Origin: Aporrectodea caliginosa
Taxonomy: Eukaryota; Annelida; Clitellata; Crassiclitellata; Lumbricidae
Assembly: GCA_020284085.1 (NCBI GenBank)
Contig: JACEVL010000104.1
Coordinates: 455,501 to 519,500 of the forward strand
Direction of reading: 5' to 3'
Length of the DNA: 64,000 nt
The notes below the pieces were generated by a model, which was not told the DNA's origin, ran no database searches, and was given only the letters and a program-made list of their open reading frames with translations. The position numbers and the translations under genes are program-made. Below, piece after piece: positions 47,101 to 57,970 of the stretch. Numbering within the stretch: the stretch's first letter is position 1; each line of letters opens with the position of its first letter.

Positions 47101-47556
47101 TGTTTAAGCATGGGTGTGAATTAAGTCGGCCTAGATTACAATCTCGCATTCTCAATCTCCGAATTGCAACAAATTCTCAAAGACGTGATGCTTTCCACAT
47201 TGTTCAGTTCATATGTCGGGCCGTACATTGTTGCCGTATGCCAACTTGCAACTGCGATTTTTATATTTCGTTTTTCACGCGGCATAGCATTTTAGTAAAT
47301 GAAATACGTGCTTTTCATTGAGCTCAACTTGCGACCGCACTGTATAGGGATAGAAGCCCCTGTATCTGTAGTCATAATTTGACACTAACATTGGTTTTAT
47401 ACGAACCCTGATAGGCGATTTCTAAAACGCTGATAATGACCAAGTAATTATCATTTACACAACGCACATTGGGAACTTCGCACTTAAAAAAGTTTGCTTC
47501 GAGAAAAACTCATACTTCCTACTGTAACAGTTAGGTTTTAAGACGCTGTGTTTCAG
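44151..47556 (+). other. Intron between A3 and B3
   Basis: 3.4 kb. About 45,150-45,230 looks tRNA-like ('agagagcg ... gcggttcgcttcccg', a B-box-like motif), a possible SINE. 46,925-47,033 holds an array described separately. Otherwise nothing recognised. Confidence 0.4.
46925..47033 (-). repeat. 'gctggattgatgaaaata' array, inverse
   Basis: Two to three units on the minus strand of the repeat inside element FB1, here without minisatellite ends. Confidence 0.75.
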
Positions 47557-47883
47557 GACAAGGTCCAACGTGTTCGTGCACCAAGGTCAACTCATCCACC
47601 GTTCACGTGACGTGCACTTCCATTTATGCTGATAGCACTTACTATCCGATCGCTGCTGTTTTCACACTGTTTGTTGATGGTAATAACTATACGACTGACA
47701 CACCTGTAAGGGCCAACTATGACTCATATACCTGGATTTCAACATCAACATTTACGACCGATTACGTTGGTTCTTCGACCTACCAATGCACTCAGACATT
47801 TGGCCAACCAACGGAAATTCAGAATCCAGGCATTGCAATGAATGCTCCGAAGTTTGATCACAGTTGTTCAGTTTCAGCAATTG
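47557..47883 (+). CDS. Gene 2: B3, second Ig-like exon
   Basis: 109 codons, phase 1 at both ends (tgtttcag| ... ATT G|gtgagt). QGPTCSC start, VHVTCTSIYADSTYYPI, YTTDTPV, ISTSTFTTD, YQCTQTFGQPTEI, NAPKFDHSC. All B cysteines are kept, but the tryptophan is replaced (AVFTLFVDG). Confidence 0.88.
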
Positions 47884-48767
47884 GTGAGTTTAAAACCAAC
47901 TCATTCCATCATTTCAAAGTTCTGTTGACGCATTTCCAGTCAAACGTTTGCCAAAATAATATTTCAGTTTAAATTCTGAACTCATATAGGGAATTGTTCA
48001 GCGTCTTTCATCCATTCTTGTCTCACCAAAAATTGAATAGCGGAGTCCGTCTACTGTATTTTTGGTATTTAGTTAAATAATGGCGCTAAAGTAACTTCCT
48101 GAACAATTTTCTAAATATAAAGCTTTTGTGACAACAAGTATAACCAATTAATTGATCTCTCGCCACTCAATAAGAGTATAATTATTTTTATCTGAAGTAG
48201 GGATGTCCGGAAAAACGATACATCGCAGAAACCAACCATTCCATAATTTTTCACATTATTCGATTCACCTAATGTCTATGAATATTTTTTACACAATTTT
48301 AAAATATTATCCTGAGGTCCCTCAAAACCCCTGAACATAGCTTACTTAAATTCTTAGGAATGAAGACGCCCATGCTCGGTTCTTGGAACTTGGGTCCATT
48401 GTCGATTTACTCTTTTTATCGCAAACAATTAACGAAAAGTCTGATCTGGATGAAAATGTTGTTATCTGATTGTCTCGATATGAGCAATATCAAGGTTAAA
48501 TATAGAGAGTTTTTATGTTTTTACTTGGGCTTCCTCGAATTTCATTTTCTGCTTATGAATGGTTTCTTCATGAAATTATTGTTTAATAAAAAATATGAAG
48601 TCCCTCAAAATTCTTCCTGAGAAGCAAACGTACAACGTCTCAAGATGTGATTGTTTATTGCGAAACATCAAATGACAGGAAACAAGAGGCTATGTCATCC
48701 CAGAATTAATACTATCATCAAGAGCAAGGGTTCAGAGCTGAAAATTGTAGGACCTTCATTACATTAT
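47884..48767 (+). other. Intron between B3 and S3, left part
   Basis: AT-rich; nothing recognised before the FB3 element. Confidence 0.4.
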
Positions 48768-49480
48768 GGAGTCTAGGACAATACCCCCGGACAAAACCCC
48801 CGGACAATACCCCCGAACAATACCCCGGACAATACCCCCGGACAAACCCCTCCGGTTTAAAACCCCCGGACAAAACCCCCACAAAATATTGACTAGATAG
48901 TCTAAATAGATTTCAAGCAAGCGGTTACTTCATACTGCAAGTAATGATGCAATTACATGTGTATTGTTTGTTTTTAAGCTAACATATTTCGACAAGCAAA
49001 ATGGTGGAATTTATAGTCATATGGCTCACTATTATAGTCTACCAAGTATTATCCTTTTCTTTTGGCAACGTTATTTCTAAAGTTACCAATGGGTTAAATA
49101 GTAATGTTGTGTGCGATCCCACGCATGTAGTCAAGTAGACTACGATTGCTGAAGTCACGTACAATGTTAACAATCCGTTCATTGGATGCTTTGTACTTTT
49201 TCCTTTGGGGTTCTGGTGCGTGACCTCCGACCAGTTGAGCAATCTGAAGATTGTTGAGGTCTTGCTCCCGCCTCAGGACATCGAGGTGGGGGGGGGTTTA
49301 TACCGGGCTGTTGATCAGAATCTCTAGGCTCTTTTTACCCTCATTATTTACTTGATTAATTAGCACCTCTTCAATGTGCTGTTGATTTGTCACCTGAATA
49401 CGGAGCTGGTGGGTTTTATACCGGGGGTTTTGTCCGGGGTATTGTCCGGGGGTTTTGTCCGGGGGTATTGTCCTGCTCCC
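48768..49480. mobile_element. Minisatellite-ended foldback-like element FB3
   Basis: Left end ggagtctaggacaatacccc followed by 'cccccggacaaaa/ata' units to about 48,885; right end the inverse, reading gggagcaggacaatacccc inward. Perfect 8-bp duplication tacattat at 48,760-48,767 and 49,481-49,488. Centre about 540 bp, AT-rich, without a gene. The right end begins gggagca exactly as in FB2, though the minisatellite is unrelated. Confidence 0.85.
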
Positions 49481-49915
49481 TACATTATGACATCTAAATA
49501 AAGTAATGATTTGCCCCAAAAGAACTTTTTGTCTCGTAACATTTAAAAACATTTATTAGTCATGACAGACAGCTGACGTTAATAAGCAAAATCTAAGTTT
49601 CATAACTTCTACAACCTAGAACAATTGTCACTTGTTGCGTTCTGACAACAAAACATTGAACTAATAAACGAAAATACATACATACATAAAACGATATAAA
49701 GTGAAGTTTCCTGATGACTTGCTGTGGGCTTATATGCATCACGAAGGTAATGATGTTGTTTTATCCTTAAGCTATGGTATAAGATTGCTTGTGGATTGGA
49801 GCAGGAGTCTTTTTGATCCGCAATTCCGCATGCTTATATGCTTTCAGATGTCTATATGTTCACACTAGATACTTCCGTGTTTTACTATTATTGTGTTTTT
49901 TCTCAATCTATTCAG

Positions 49916-49990
49916 CATGTGGATCTTCTGCTCAACTTCTTGGTTTTCCTCAAGACCCTCCAACGACCCTACAATCACAACTGGTCGCTG
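49916..49990 (+). CDS. Gene 2: S3, spacer exon
   Basis: 75 nt, phase 1 at both ends (aatctattcag| ... GCT G|gtgagg). Reads ACGSSAQLLGFPQDPPTTLQ then SQLVA. Starts A-C-G, as S1 starts V-C-G, and has a DPPTT segment. Joins in frame to B3 before and the membrane exon after. Confidence 0.55.
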
Positions 49991-50551
49991 GTGAGGGATC
50001 CAGAGGTTGGTCTTGCCATCATTCTGACTATTCGCCTGCTGAGGCTGATGCTATTGTAGTAGGACAGGTGGCCCTCTCTATCATCATCAATCATCAATCA
50101 TCAATAATCGTTTATTGAAAATAATTAAGCTGAAAGAGAAGCCACTGCAACGACAGTTATTCATTCTTAGAAAGTAAAACCTATCTAACAATGTTCAGAT
50201 GTTTCCCTGTGCAGTTCTCAGATAGGTTTAACTTTGAATTTTAGCTATAGGCCTAAGGTTAATTATAATTCACAGCCGCTAAGTTGCACATACAGGTATA
50301 ATCTGGTTCATTTCATACAACCAATGTACCACCCGTCAAAGCACTAAACAATGCGATATGTATGCCATTTAGTAAACATTTTGGCTTAGAAAACCCTCGG
50401 CTTTTGGAAGATCTTTAAATGCATTATTCTAATCAGTGACATGCGCTAACCTTCACTGCAGCTCAACCTCAACATTCGCCAATTCCATAATTATGTAGTT
50501 CGATTGCATTCCGTTTGATGAGTTCCGTTCTGGTGAATGTTGGTTTTGTAG

Positions 50552-50680
50552 ATGCTGGTCTGACGACTCTGGAAATCATCCTCATTGTTGTTTTCGGATG
50601 TTTGCTTCGGCGGTTCTTGCTTTCTTCTTCTGGTGCTATCATTTCTGTTCGGGAAGAAAACGACTCAGACCATGTCAACG
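50552..50680 (+). CDS. Gene 2: transmembrane exon
   Basis: 129 nt, phase 1 at both ends (ggttttgtag| ... AAC G|gtaaac). Reads DAGLTTLEIILIVVFGCLLR then RFLLSSSGAII and SVREENDSDHVN: a hydrophobic segment of about 17-18 residues followed by RR, then a polar cytoplasmic start. The helix is short and the call rests on position and phase as well as hydropathy. Confidence 0.5.
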
Positions 50681-50871
50681 GTAAACATTATCTAAATACA
50701 AGTCATTGTTTATCATCAGATTTTCATATTACTACTAGTAATCTCTAGTTTGGAAAATAAAGTCAGTAGCATCGATTGCGATTACACACAACCTAACGCT
50801 CTATACGGTCACGCTACGCACATCGAGAGTAAGCGGACACGTTCTGTCCTAATAATTATTATGATACAATA

Positions 50872-51664
50872 CAGGGTGGGCCAGCATAAATGAACCGATT
50901 TTGCATGCATATAACTCAGCCAATTATTTAAGTTATATACACTTAATGCGTCAAATTAATGATATTTCACTCTAGTATTAGCTTTGGAAAACTCGAACTG
51001 GTGCTAGTTTTAACTTTAAGAATATGTTTGGAGCAGCGCTAGCTACCATATTTTGTTGTCATTAGTGACGAAATATGGCGCCGTTGACAGACGATGATCA
51101 AGTTTTGATCCGAATTTGCGAATTGATAAGGAACTTGATGCATTTCAAATGATTAAAGAGTTTCCTAACAGAGGATAAAATAAAAATACGCTAAATCGTC
51201 TGATACGGAAAATTTATGAAAAATGAACTTCGCGTCGTAATCCACGCGAATCGGTACGCACAGCGCGCACACCGGCTAACACTGCTCGTGTGTCCCTGTT
51301 GCAGCACGTGGTAGACATATTGAAAATTCATTTGATTAGAAAAGACTGCAACAGACTATCTCCTAATTAATAATTAATTTTGCTGTGCAGTACACATTTC
51401 TGGCTATATGGTTTAATTTTTTTGCAGTTACTGTTAAAATTGTCATGATTTTTTATTAGCTATAGTTACTGCAAAAACGATGATTGTTGTTATGTCACGA
51501 TCTACATCATGTAGGCCCTAGACTAAAGCTACAATAACAAATGTGTTTGAATCTTAATACTAGAATGAAATATCTTTAATTTGACGCATTAATTATAAAT
51601 AATGTACAAAATTTGGCTGAGTTATATGCATGCAAAGTCGGTGCATTTATGCTGGCCCACCCTG
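50872..51664 (+). mobile_element. Mariner-like element, second family member
   Basis: 793 bp, TA on both sides (50,870-50,871 and 51,665-51,666), ends cagggtgggccagcataaat / atttatgctggcccaccctg. Plus strand from 51,075 encodes MAPLTDDDQVLIRICELIRN, which aligns with the N-terminal helix-turn-helix of the copy at 39,599, then breaks. The catalytic part is deleted. Confidence 0.85.
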
Positions 51665-51779
51665 TAGATATTGTGTCGATTGGTTTATAGAAAAGATAGC
51701 TTGGACACGTACTTAACGTTTTAGCTCTTTGCTTTCTAAACACAGTGAGAGTAGGAGGACACTTACTATGATACAATAA

Positions 51780-52986
51780 ATATTGTTAAGATTTTTTGAA
51801 TTGGTTTATAAATAGGAAAAAGTAGTTTCTACACGTACGGTGCGTGGGACTACAGTTTGTAAGAAAGAGGGAGAGTCCAGGTGCCAAAGAATCGCTCTTG
51901 GACGTTGTTTTCCTATTCCTTTAACACTCATCCAGAGCAGAACATCTTTCGTTTTCCAAGAACCGATCCACGACTGAAATTTCGTTACATGCGCTCAATG
52001 GTCTAAGCCAACTAACGCTTAACAGTAGGCAGAAGAAACGCTGAGTCTTCTGCATTAGATTAGTGCGTTTTGTTTAACACGGTCTGTATTAGATTAGTTT
52101 AGGCTTAAATACATTTGTAACATTGCGCTGAAATATTATAGTACAAGTTCTTATGTTAAGGTTATTTTAGAAGTTAGTCTCGTTGGACCAACTGAATATC
52201 TATAACTGTTAACACAAAAACGAAATAATTATTAACAAAAGCTTGGTATAATAAAAAGGTTTTTTTGCAAATGGTTTAGTTCTGTTTACCTACACCGCCT
52301 TTTATACGAACCATAAGCCAACATTCTCTGTGCTCGGGATACCTGTAGTAATGATTTCGCTGAATATTTGTTTTATAATCATGTTGCTTAACAAATTTAA
52401 ATATTTAATTTTTAACGACCCTACATTTAGCAGGCTTCACATTTACGTTTAATCTTGGACAAGACAGACTGCCAACTGAAATGTAGATTTGGGTATCATC
52501 AGCATAGAATTGAGATTCCAGGACAACAAAGCACACTTTCAGAAAGGATCTAAGAATGGTGTCAGAAGCTACTCACAGTATAGGCTAAATGCTGTGTATA
52601 GTGAAGCTACTAGACCGCTTGAATAATGAAATAATAACAATACTACTAACACGATGAAAGTGCTGAGACTTATTAGAATCAAGTCATTGTGAAGCACTTT
52701 TTTGGCAACAGTTGATCTACATCACCCGATTCTACTCTCCGTTCTGCCCTAGGCCCACGCTTTGGGTCAACAGAAGGGGCGGTTCTTCGCTGTCATCTGG
52801 TCCTAGTTTAACCATAAACATAGAAGCAGATTTGACGCAAACACCATCTCGCACGGTCACTGCTAGGAAACGGACGAACGAACATCCTTGAACGCGATGA
52901 AGTCGGGTATGGCGGATGTGCTGTGAGGCGTGTCAAGGCATCAACGAGGTCTCACGGTCACGACGGTTCTAACGACCGAGTTTCAG
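51780..52986 (+). other. Unassigned, possible last intron of gene 2
   Basis: No recognised feature except for a GC-richer stretch from about 52,740. Confidence 0.3.
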
Positions 52987-53060
52987 ATTCCGAAGCGATC
53001 CATGGGTCAGGTGCTGGGAATGAAAACGAACCAACCACGAAAACCAGACGGCCTGTCTAA
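52987..53060 (+). CDS. Gene 2: candidate last exon (cytoplasmic tail)
   Basis: Acceptor gaccgagtttcag, phase 1. With the G left by the membrane exon it reads DSEAIHGSGAGNENEPTTKT then RRPV and TAA. The acidic/polar composition continues that of the preceding exon (EENDSDHVN). Only 24 codons, so chance is possible. Confidence 0.3.
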
Positions 53061-53804
53061 GAGCTGCGGTGGCACCGGTCCTCAATAGGGAAGAGACAGA
53101 AGCATGAGGCATCTGAATCCGAGTTTCCTACACATCTTGGGGAGCGCCACTTCAGAAAAATTGTGTAAGAGGCGTTCTCTGCGCTGAGCTATTTTATACT
53201 AAGTGTCGATAAGAACACACAGTTCATCAGTAAGCAAGCAATGGACAGAAAACGATGAGTCAATGGGGTGGTGGGCGCACGCACACACGTGGAGCCTAAG
53301 GTGCGTCGATAGAGTGGAGCGTCGATAAGGGGGAAGTGTCTGCGGTACATGAAACACATCACCTCAGCTGTAGTCACTCAGTGGTGGAATAATTATGACT
53401 CAATTCAGCTGTAATTGCTCAAAACGCCGCCCAGCAAACACGACCGCACGGGACCCGTACGGGGTTGATCGGGTTATCCGGTACGGTTTTCTGACGGTTT
53501 TTGTCAACGGGTTGCGTACGGGAACCGTCTGGGGCACACCGCATCAGTGGAGCCTTCTAGCGGCATTCGTATTCATACCGCCATTTTGTGCGCCAATTCG
53601 AATGTACAAGTATTTCAGAGATCGCGATTTGTTTGTGTGAAAAGTAAGATTGCGTTATATTTATCATACTAATGAACTTATTTGTATATATATCAACATT
53701 TTATAAATGTTGTATCTAATTGTGGTCGGGATATCGATAGTCGCCACGGAGATACAGTTAAGGTTATGGACTGCATGTGTTAGGGTTAGGGTTAGCGTGT
53801 AACA

Positions 53805-53875
53805 TTCATTCATTTCAGGAATTTATATAGCGCCCCTTCAAGAAGCCTACTCAGAGGCGCTCGTATGTACGTGCT
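53805..53875 (-). repeat. LINE 3' tail fragment
   Basis: 'cattcattcatt...atttatatagcgcc.cttcaag' followed by 'ctcagaggcgct', the same tail as at 59,790-59,840. Confidence 0.6.
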
Positions 53876-54126
53876 TCCGATTGGTTCCGGCATTGGCTGT
53901 GGTTCAGTCAGTATTTAGGGTGACCCTTGATATGAAATTGTTATGTTTGTTGATGATATCGGCCCTAACAACTTAAGCCCCGTGTACAATGAATGCTTTT
54001 TGCCATCTACCATGCCAGTCCTTATCAAATTCTTTTAAAACCCCTTATTTGTCATGCATCATTTGTCTTTATTTGCCTTGGTTTAAACCGTAGTTTACGT
54101 TGCCAAATTATTTTACATGGCCAATT

Positions 54127-54275
54127 TAAAATAAAAGCTGGATTGGTGAAAATAATTGTTTGTCTAAATGGTAGTTGTATTGATGACACTAATTCTTTGC
54201 TTAAATAAATGCTGAATTGATGGAAATAATAATTTCCGTAATTGTTAAATCTTAAATCGAAGCTGTATTGATGAC
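54127..54275 (+). repeat. 'gctggattgatgaaaata' array, third locus
   Basis: About four diverged units; lies inside the candidate element 53,427-58,234. Confidence 0.7.
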
Positions 54276-55145
54276 AGTTATCATGGACATAGGTAAGCTG
54301 CTTATTTACCAACGTCAAGTACGGCATTGATGACATTAAAATAATTTGGCAAGGTGAACTATGGTTTGTATATTGACTACAATCATTTAAGTTTTGTGTG
54401 TGCTTTGTTGTATTTGCAGGTGACGAGATTAGGCCTATTTCTGGCCAGTTGTATGTAAAAATATTTATTTACTGGTAAAAAGTAAATTTTTGGCTCGACT
54501 GCTGTTGGCTTTGACAGATGTAATGATTAAGTAAGTTTTGTTTTATTATGTTACATTAGCCAACGCTGTGCAGCAGGCTCCACCAGTTGCTGAGTCGTCC
54601 GGACAGTCATCCAGGCATCCAGGCAATTTGGAACACCGGCTGGTGAAGTTTGCCAGGATGCGACACGACAATCTTCAATGCCTCCTGCCGCTTCAAAGAC
54701 GCTAGTCACTCAAACAACTGGTACGTGTTGAATATTGAATCCAGCAATGGTACCAATTTGATCCTTGTCAGCTCTTTGACAGGTAATCTTTACAGCGGTA
54801 TTGGGATATTATCAATATTTCCCTTGTATCATCGAATTTTATTTGATATCAGTCAACATATATTTCTTGTTCTATTACATTGATTATTTTACGCCCTATT
54901 TTCTTAGGGTCAGACCACATAACTTTAACCTTCCTGACAAGGACTCACGAAATTTTATATCTCGTATGTTATTCCTGAACTCTTACTAAGCTATTATTAA
55001 TTCATACTATTAATATCTAGATGTATTTTATTTTCTATGTACACCTACAGCGTTATGTCTGTTGTTAACACATTAAACGAATATATGATAAAAACTAGCT
55101 ATCATTAATGGCAACACATTTGATTTGTTATAGAGAATAATTGTG

Positions 55146-55310
55146 TTGCGTTGGGCGGATATTCTGTGTAGGCTGCTATTAGCGCCGTGTATTGCAGGCT
55201 GTCTGTTCTGTTAGTAGTTAAGATTTAAATTGCATAACATGTTAATGTACAGCGCAGTGCGTTTGTCAGGCGCTTATTAAAGAAAAGATATTTTTATTAT
55301 TATTATTATT
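55146..55310 (+). repeat. tRNA-like SINE, copy 3
   Basis: Body and tail of the 1,087 family ('gctgctattagcgccgtgta' to cttattaaagaaaag, ATT tail); head truncated. Confidence 0.65.
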
Positions 55311-55859
55311 ATTAATTTCTATAAGTTTTTAATGATTCAGTAGTTGTGTGATCATTGTGAATGTGTCTGTAAATTATCAAATTGTTGTTACTGCTGTTTG
55401 GCATTGATAATAAGCTGTTGAATATATTTATCCTTTGAGCCTGTCAAGTGTTTTGACACATAGTACCAATAATCAGTGAATTAGCCTATTAATTCATAAA
55501 TGATAAATATCAATTTAGTGTCCTAACATTGAGGAATGTCAAAGGTGTTGCATTGTGATCAAAAGTGTCAACACAATTTTGTGTTACAACTAATGACTTA
55601 CTGCCCTTACTTACTTATAATACGCACGTTACTGTGAAATTTGTATATCACCAACGTCACAAGTGAATCGGAGGTGATTTGCTTGTCAACAAAATTTACT
55701 CATTTGTTATTGGAGATTTCTCATGTGGGTCTTACTTACTTAGATCTAGCACAGTGCCGCTTAATATGCATATTACAATGTGTTTTGAAGATTTGTTTGG
55801 TCACCGTATTGTTCATAAATAAAGTATGATGGTTACTGTGTATACTTGATTTTGTAGGT

Positions 55860-56089
55860 GGCGATCTTAATAGCAGACTGTTGATAAAGCTATTGGCCAG
55901 TCTGGAGGACCTGCAACAAACAAGAAACTACATTCATCTCTGCTGCAATCGATTTCGAGGCAACTGAATGCTGCAAGCAGATTTGTGGCAACGGAGCTGC
56001 CTGAGGGCATGCAATTTCCCATCGAAACTGGGTATGATCTGATGAGCATGGAGGACAAGGTGCTTGACACTTCAACGATAAAAGCATTG
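55860..56089 (+). pseudogene. DUF4806-like exon, frameshifted
   Basis: Acceptor gattttgtag, donor GCATTG|gtgagt. The beginning reads LLASLEDLQQTRNYIHL in one frame, the rest in another: SLLQSISRQLNAASRF, then ELPEGMQFPIETGYDLMSME and KVLDTSTIKAL. The 'lL..L.elk.t...h..ll..i ... lPeg..fPi.t..dl..lE..l.d' order is that of DUF4806 proteins, common and transposon-associated in invertebrates such as hydrozoans. The shift means this copy is broken. Confidence 0.5.
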
Positions 56090-56727
56090 GTGAGTCATTT
56101 TACTGTTTAAATGGTTTTTAAAGCCTCATGTATGATTCACTCTTAATTTCTGGGTATGCAGTTTTTATCTTCCTGTTTATAGGTTGTATTAAATTCTATT
56201 TATTTGTGTCCATAAAGTTAGATGATGTGTACATAAGTTATTTGTGTTGATGGCAAATATTTATAAACAAATGTCGACATTTAACTTAAAGGCCAGCATG
56301 TTTATAATTTTTTTGTCAAATTACAACATCTGGTGATTTTTCAATGTCTCTTGTTAAGATAGAACTGCTTTGATTTGCTTCTTCGTTTTAATTGTTTAGA
56401 TACAAGTACTCATGAATAACGATGGGGACTATTTATGCTTGTCTCAATAAAAAAATCAATAGTCTGCCAACCATGCTTTATCAAGTGCTTAACCTTTAAA
56501 ACCATATTGCATTTTTGAGGCTGAGACAAAGTCGAGATTGTATTGACTTTTCTAAACTCGAACATTGTAAATTAGACAATCCAGGCAGTATCTGTAAATA
56601 TTGCCATTTAATATTAGACAGAATTGTTGGAATAATATCATTTTACAATACAAATCAGAGCACGTCAAATTATTGTTCTTTGTAACTTGTTATTTTTAAT
56701 CTAAATGTTTCATGTGTGAAAATTCAG

Positions 56728-57016
56728 GTGCTGTAAGGCAAAATATTGCTACGAAGGACAGAACGAAGAAACTGGTTGTGTACGAGTTGGCTGTGTGGTT
56801 TGGTAACGCTATGGATCGTAGCACTGGAGGTCAACGGCTATTGAAATCGGCACAATTCAAAGAGACCGAGTCGGAGTCGATCACCACCGATCAGGAGTTG
56901 ACCAATACTGCTGATGACATTGTTGACAAAAAATTTAATGATATTGCAGAGCAGACTGATTATTTGTACTTTATTAATTTGATGTGTCATTTAACGCTAT
57001 TGTTGATTATTGTTTT
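56728..57016 (+). CDS. Unknown exon, possible continuation of the DUF4806-like gene
   Basis: Acceptor gaaaattcag. Open frame: AVRQNIATKDRTKKLVVYEL, AVWFGNAMDRSTGGQ, then an acidic segment (KETESESITTDQEL) and a hydrophobic run (LMCHLTLLLIIVF) before a hAT insertion at 57,017. I do not recognise the domain and see no clear donor. May be the 3' part of the DUF4806-like gene, cut by the hAT. Confidence 0.3.
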
Positions 57017-57782
57017 CAGTGTTGTATCAATTACATTGCATGTAATTCAATCATAATTGCAATTGCATGCTTGTAAATGTATTTGTATTACAATTACTTG
57101 ATTGAGTAGGAATTAAATTACAATTATATTTTAATTGTAATTCAAGTACCAATTAATTTTCAATTATTTCTTTAAAATTTGCAAATGATTTAGAATTTTT
57201 CTATAATTTTTAATTTACTCTATTTTTAAAACTAAAACATCCAGTGGGCCAATGACCTGTAAATTATAATCTACCTTCAATTGTTTTGTAAGTTTATCAA
57301 GTGTCTGAAATAAGGCTTATAATTGTGATCCATTAAAACAAGTTAACAATAGAGTTTATTTGATTCATAGAGTATAAGTGTTTCAAAATGATAGTCTGTT
57401 AGTTGATTGCGCCTGGGCGAGTCAATTTGTCCAGCAGTGCTAAAGAGATGCTCAAGATGGAAGTTCTTATCTGTAGGCAGCCGCAGTAGGCTAGCTAATA
57501 ATGAGTGCATGGATAGTCTGATAGTAACTGTTGTTAGTAAACCCTTGCACTTTGGGTTTATCAAAGTGTGCTGTAAGGTGGTAAGAGGGGTGTAAGGATA
57601 GAATAATGTTGACAATTATGTAGTCATGATGCAGAGCAGTTTATTCAATTAAAATCGTAATTTACACTTCAATTACATAAATATTGTAATTGAATTACAA
57701 TTACTGAACTTAAAAAGTAATTCAATTACAATTACAGAAATTGTAATTCAGTTACATGTATTTCAATTACTGAACAACACTG
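57017..57782 (-). mobile_element. hAT element with dimerisation-domain remnant
   Basis: Ends cagtgttgtatcaattac / ...gaacaacactg; flanked by attgtttt (57,009-57,016) and attgcttt (57,783-57,790), an 8-bp duplication with one change. Minus strand 57,615-57,343 encodes the hAT C-terminal dimerisation domain: LPTDKNFHLEHLFSTAGQID, then SPRRNQLTDYHFETLILYES. The rest of the transposase is deleted. Subterminal regions are rich in 'tgtaattgaattacaatt'. Confidence 0.85.
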
Positions 57783-57970
57783 ATTGCTTTAGCTATATAG
57801 CACAGTAAGCTGTGCTATATAGCTAAAGCAATCAGTGTTGTAACTTGTTCAGTAATTGAAATACATGTAATTGAATTACAATTTCTGTAATTGTAATTGA
57901 ATTACTTTTTAAGTCCAGTAATTGTAATTCAATTACAATATTTAATGTAATTTGAAGTGTAATGAAGTGT
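57655..57970. repeat. Large inverted duplication at a hAT end
   Basis: About 150 bp of the hAT right end plus its flank (attgctttagctatatagca) is repeated in inverse around a centre near 57,807. Confidence 0.9.

Noticed and set aside
49838..50059. Hydrophobic frame ending LAIILTIRLLRLMLL as the membrane exon of gene 2
   Set aside because: Wrong splice phase, and it overlaps S3, which fits in phase with B3 and with the membrane exon at 50,552.
53776..53796. Telomere-like TTAGGG repeats
   Set aside because: Only two units in 'gttagggttagggttagc'; far too short for a telomere or clear interstitial telomeric array.
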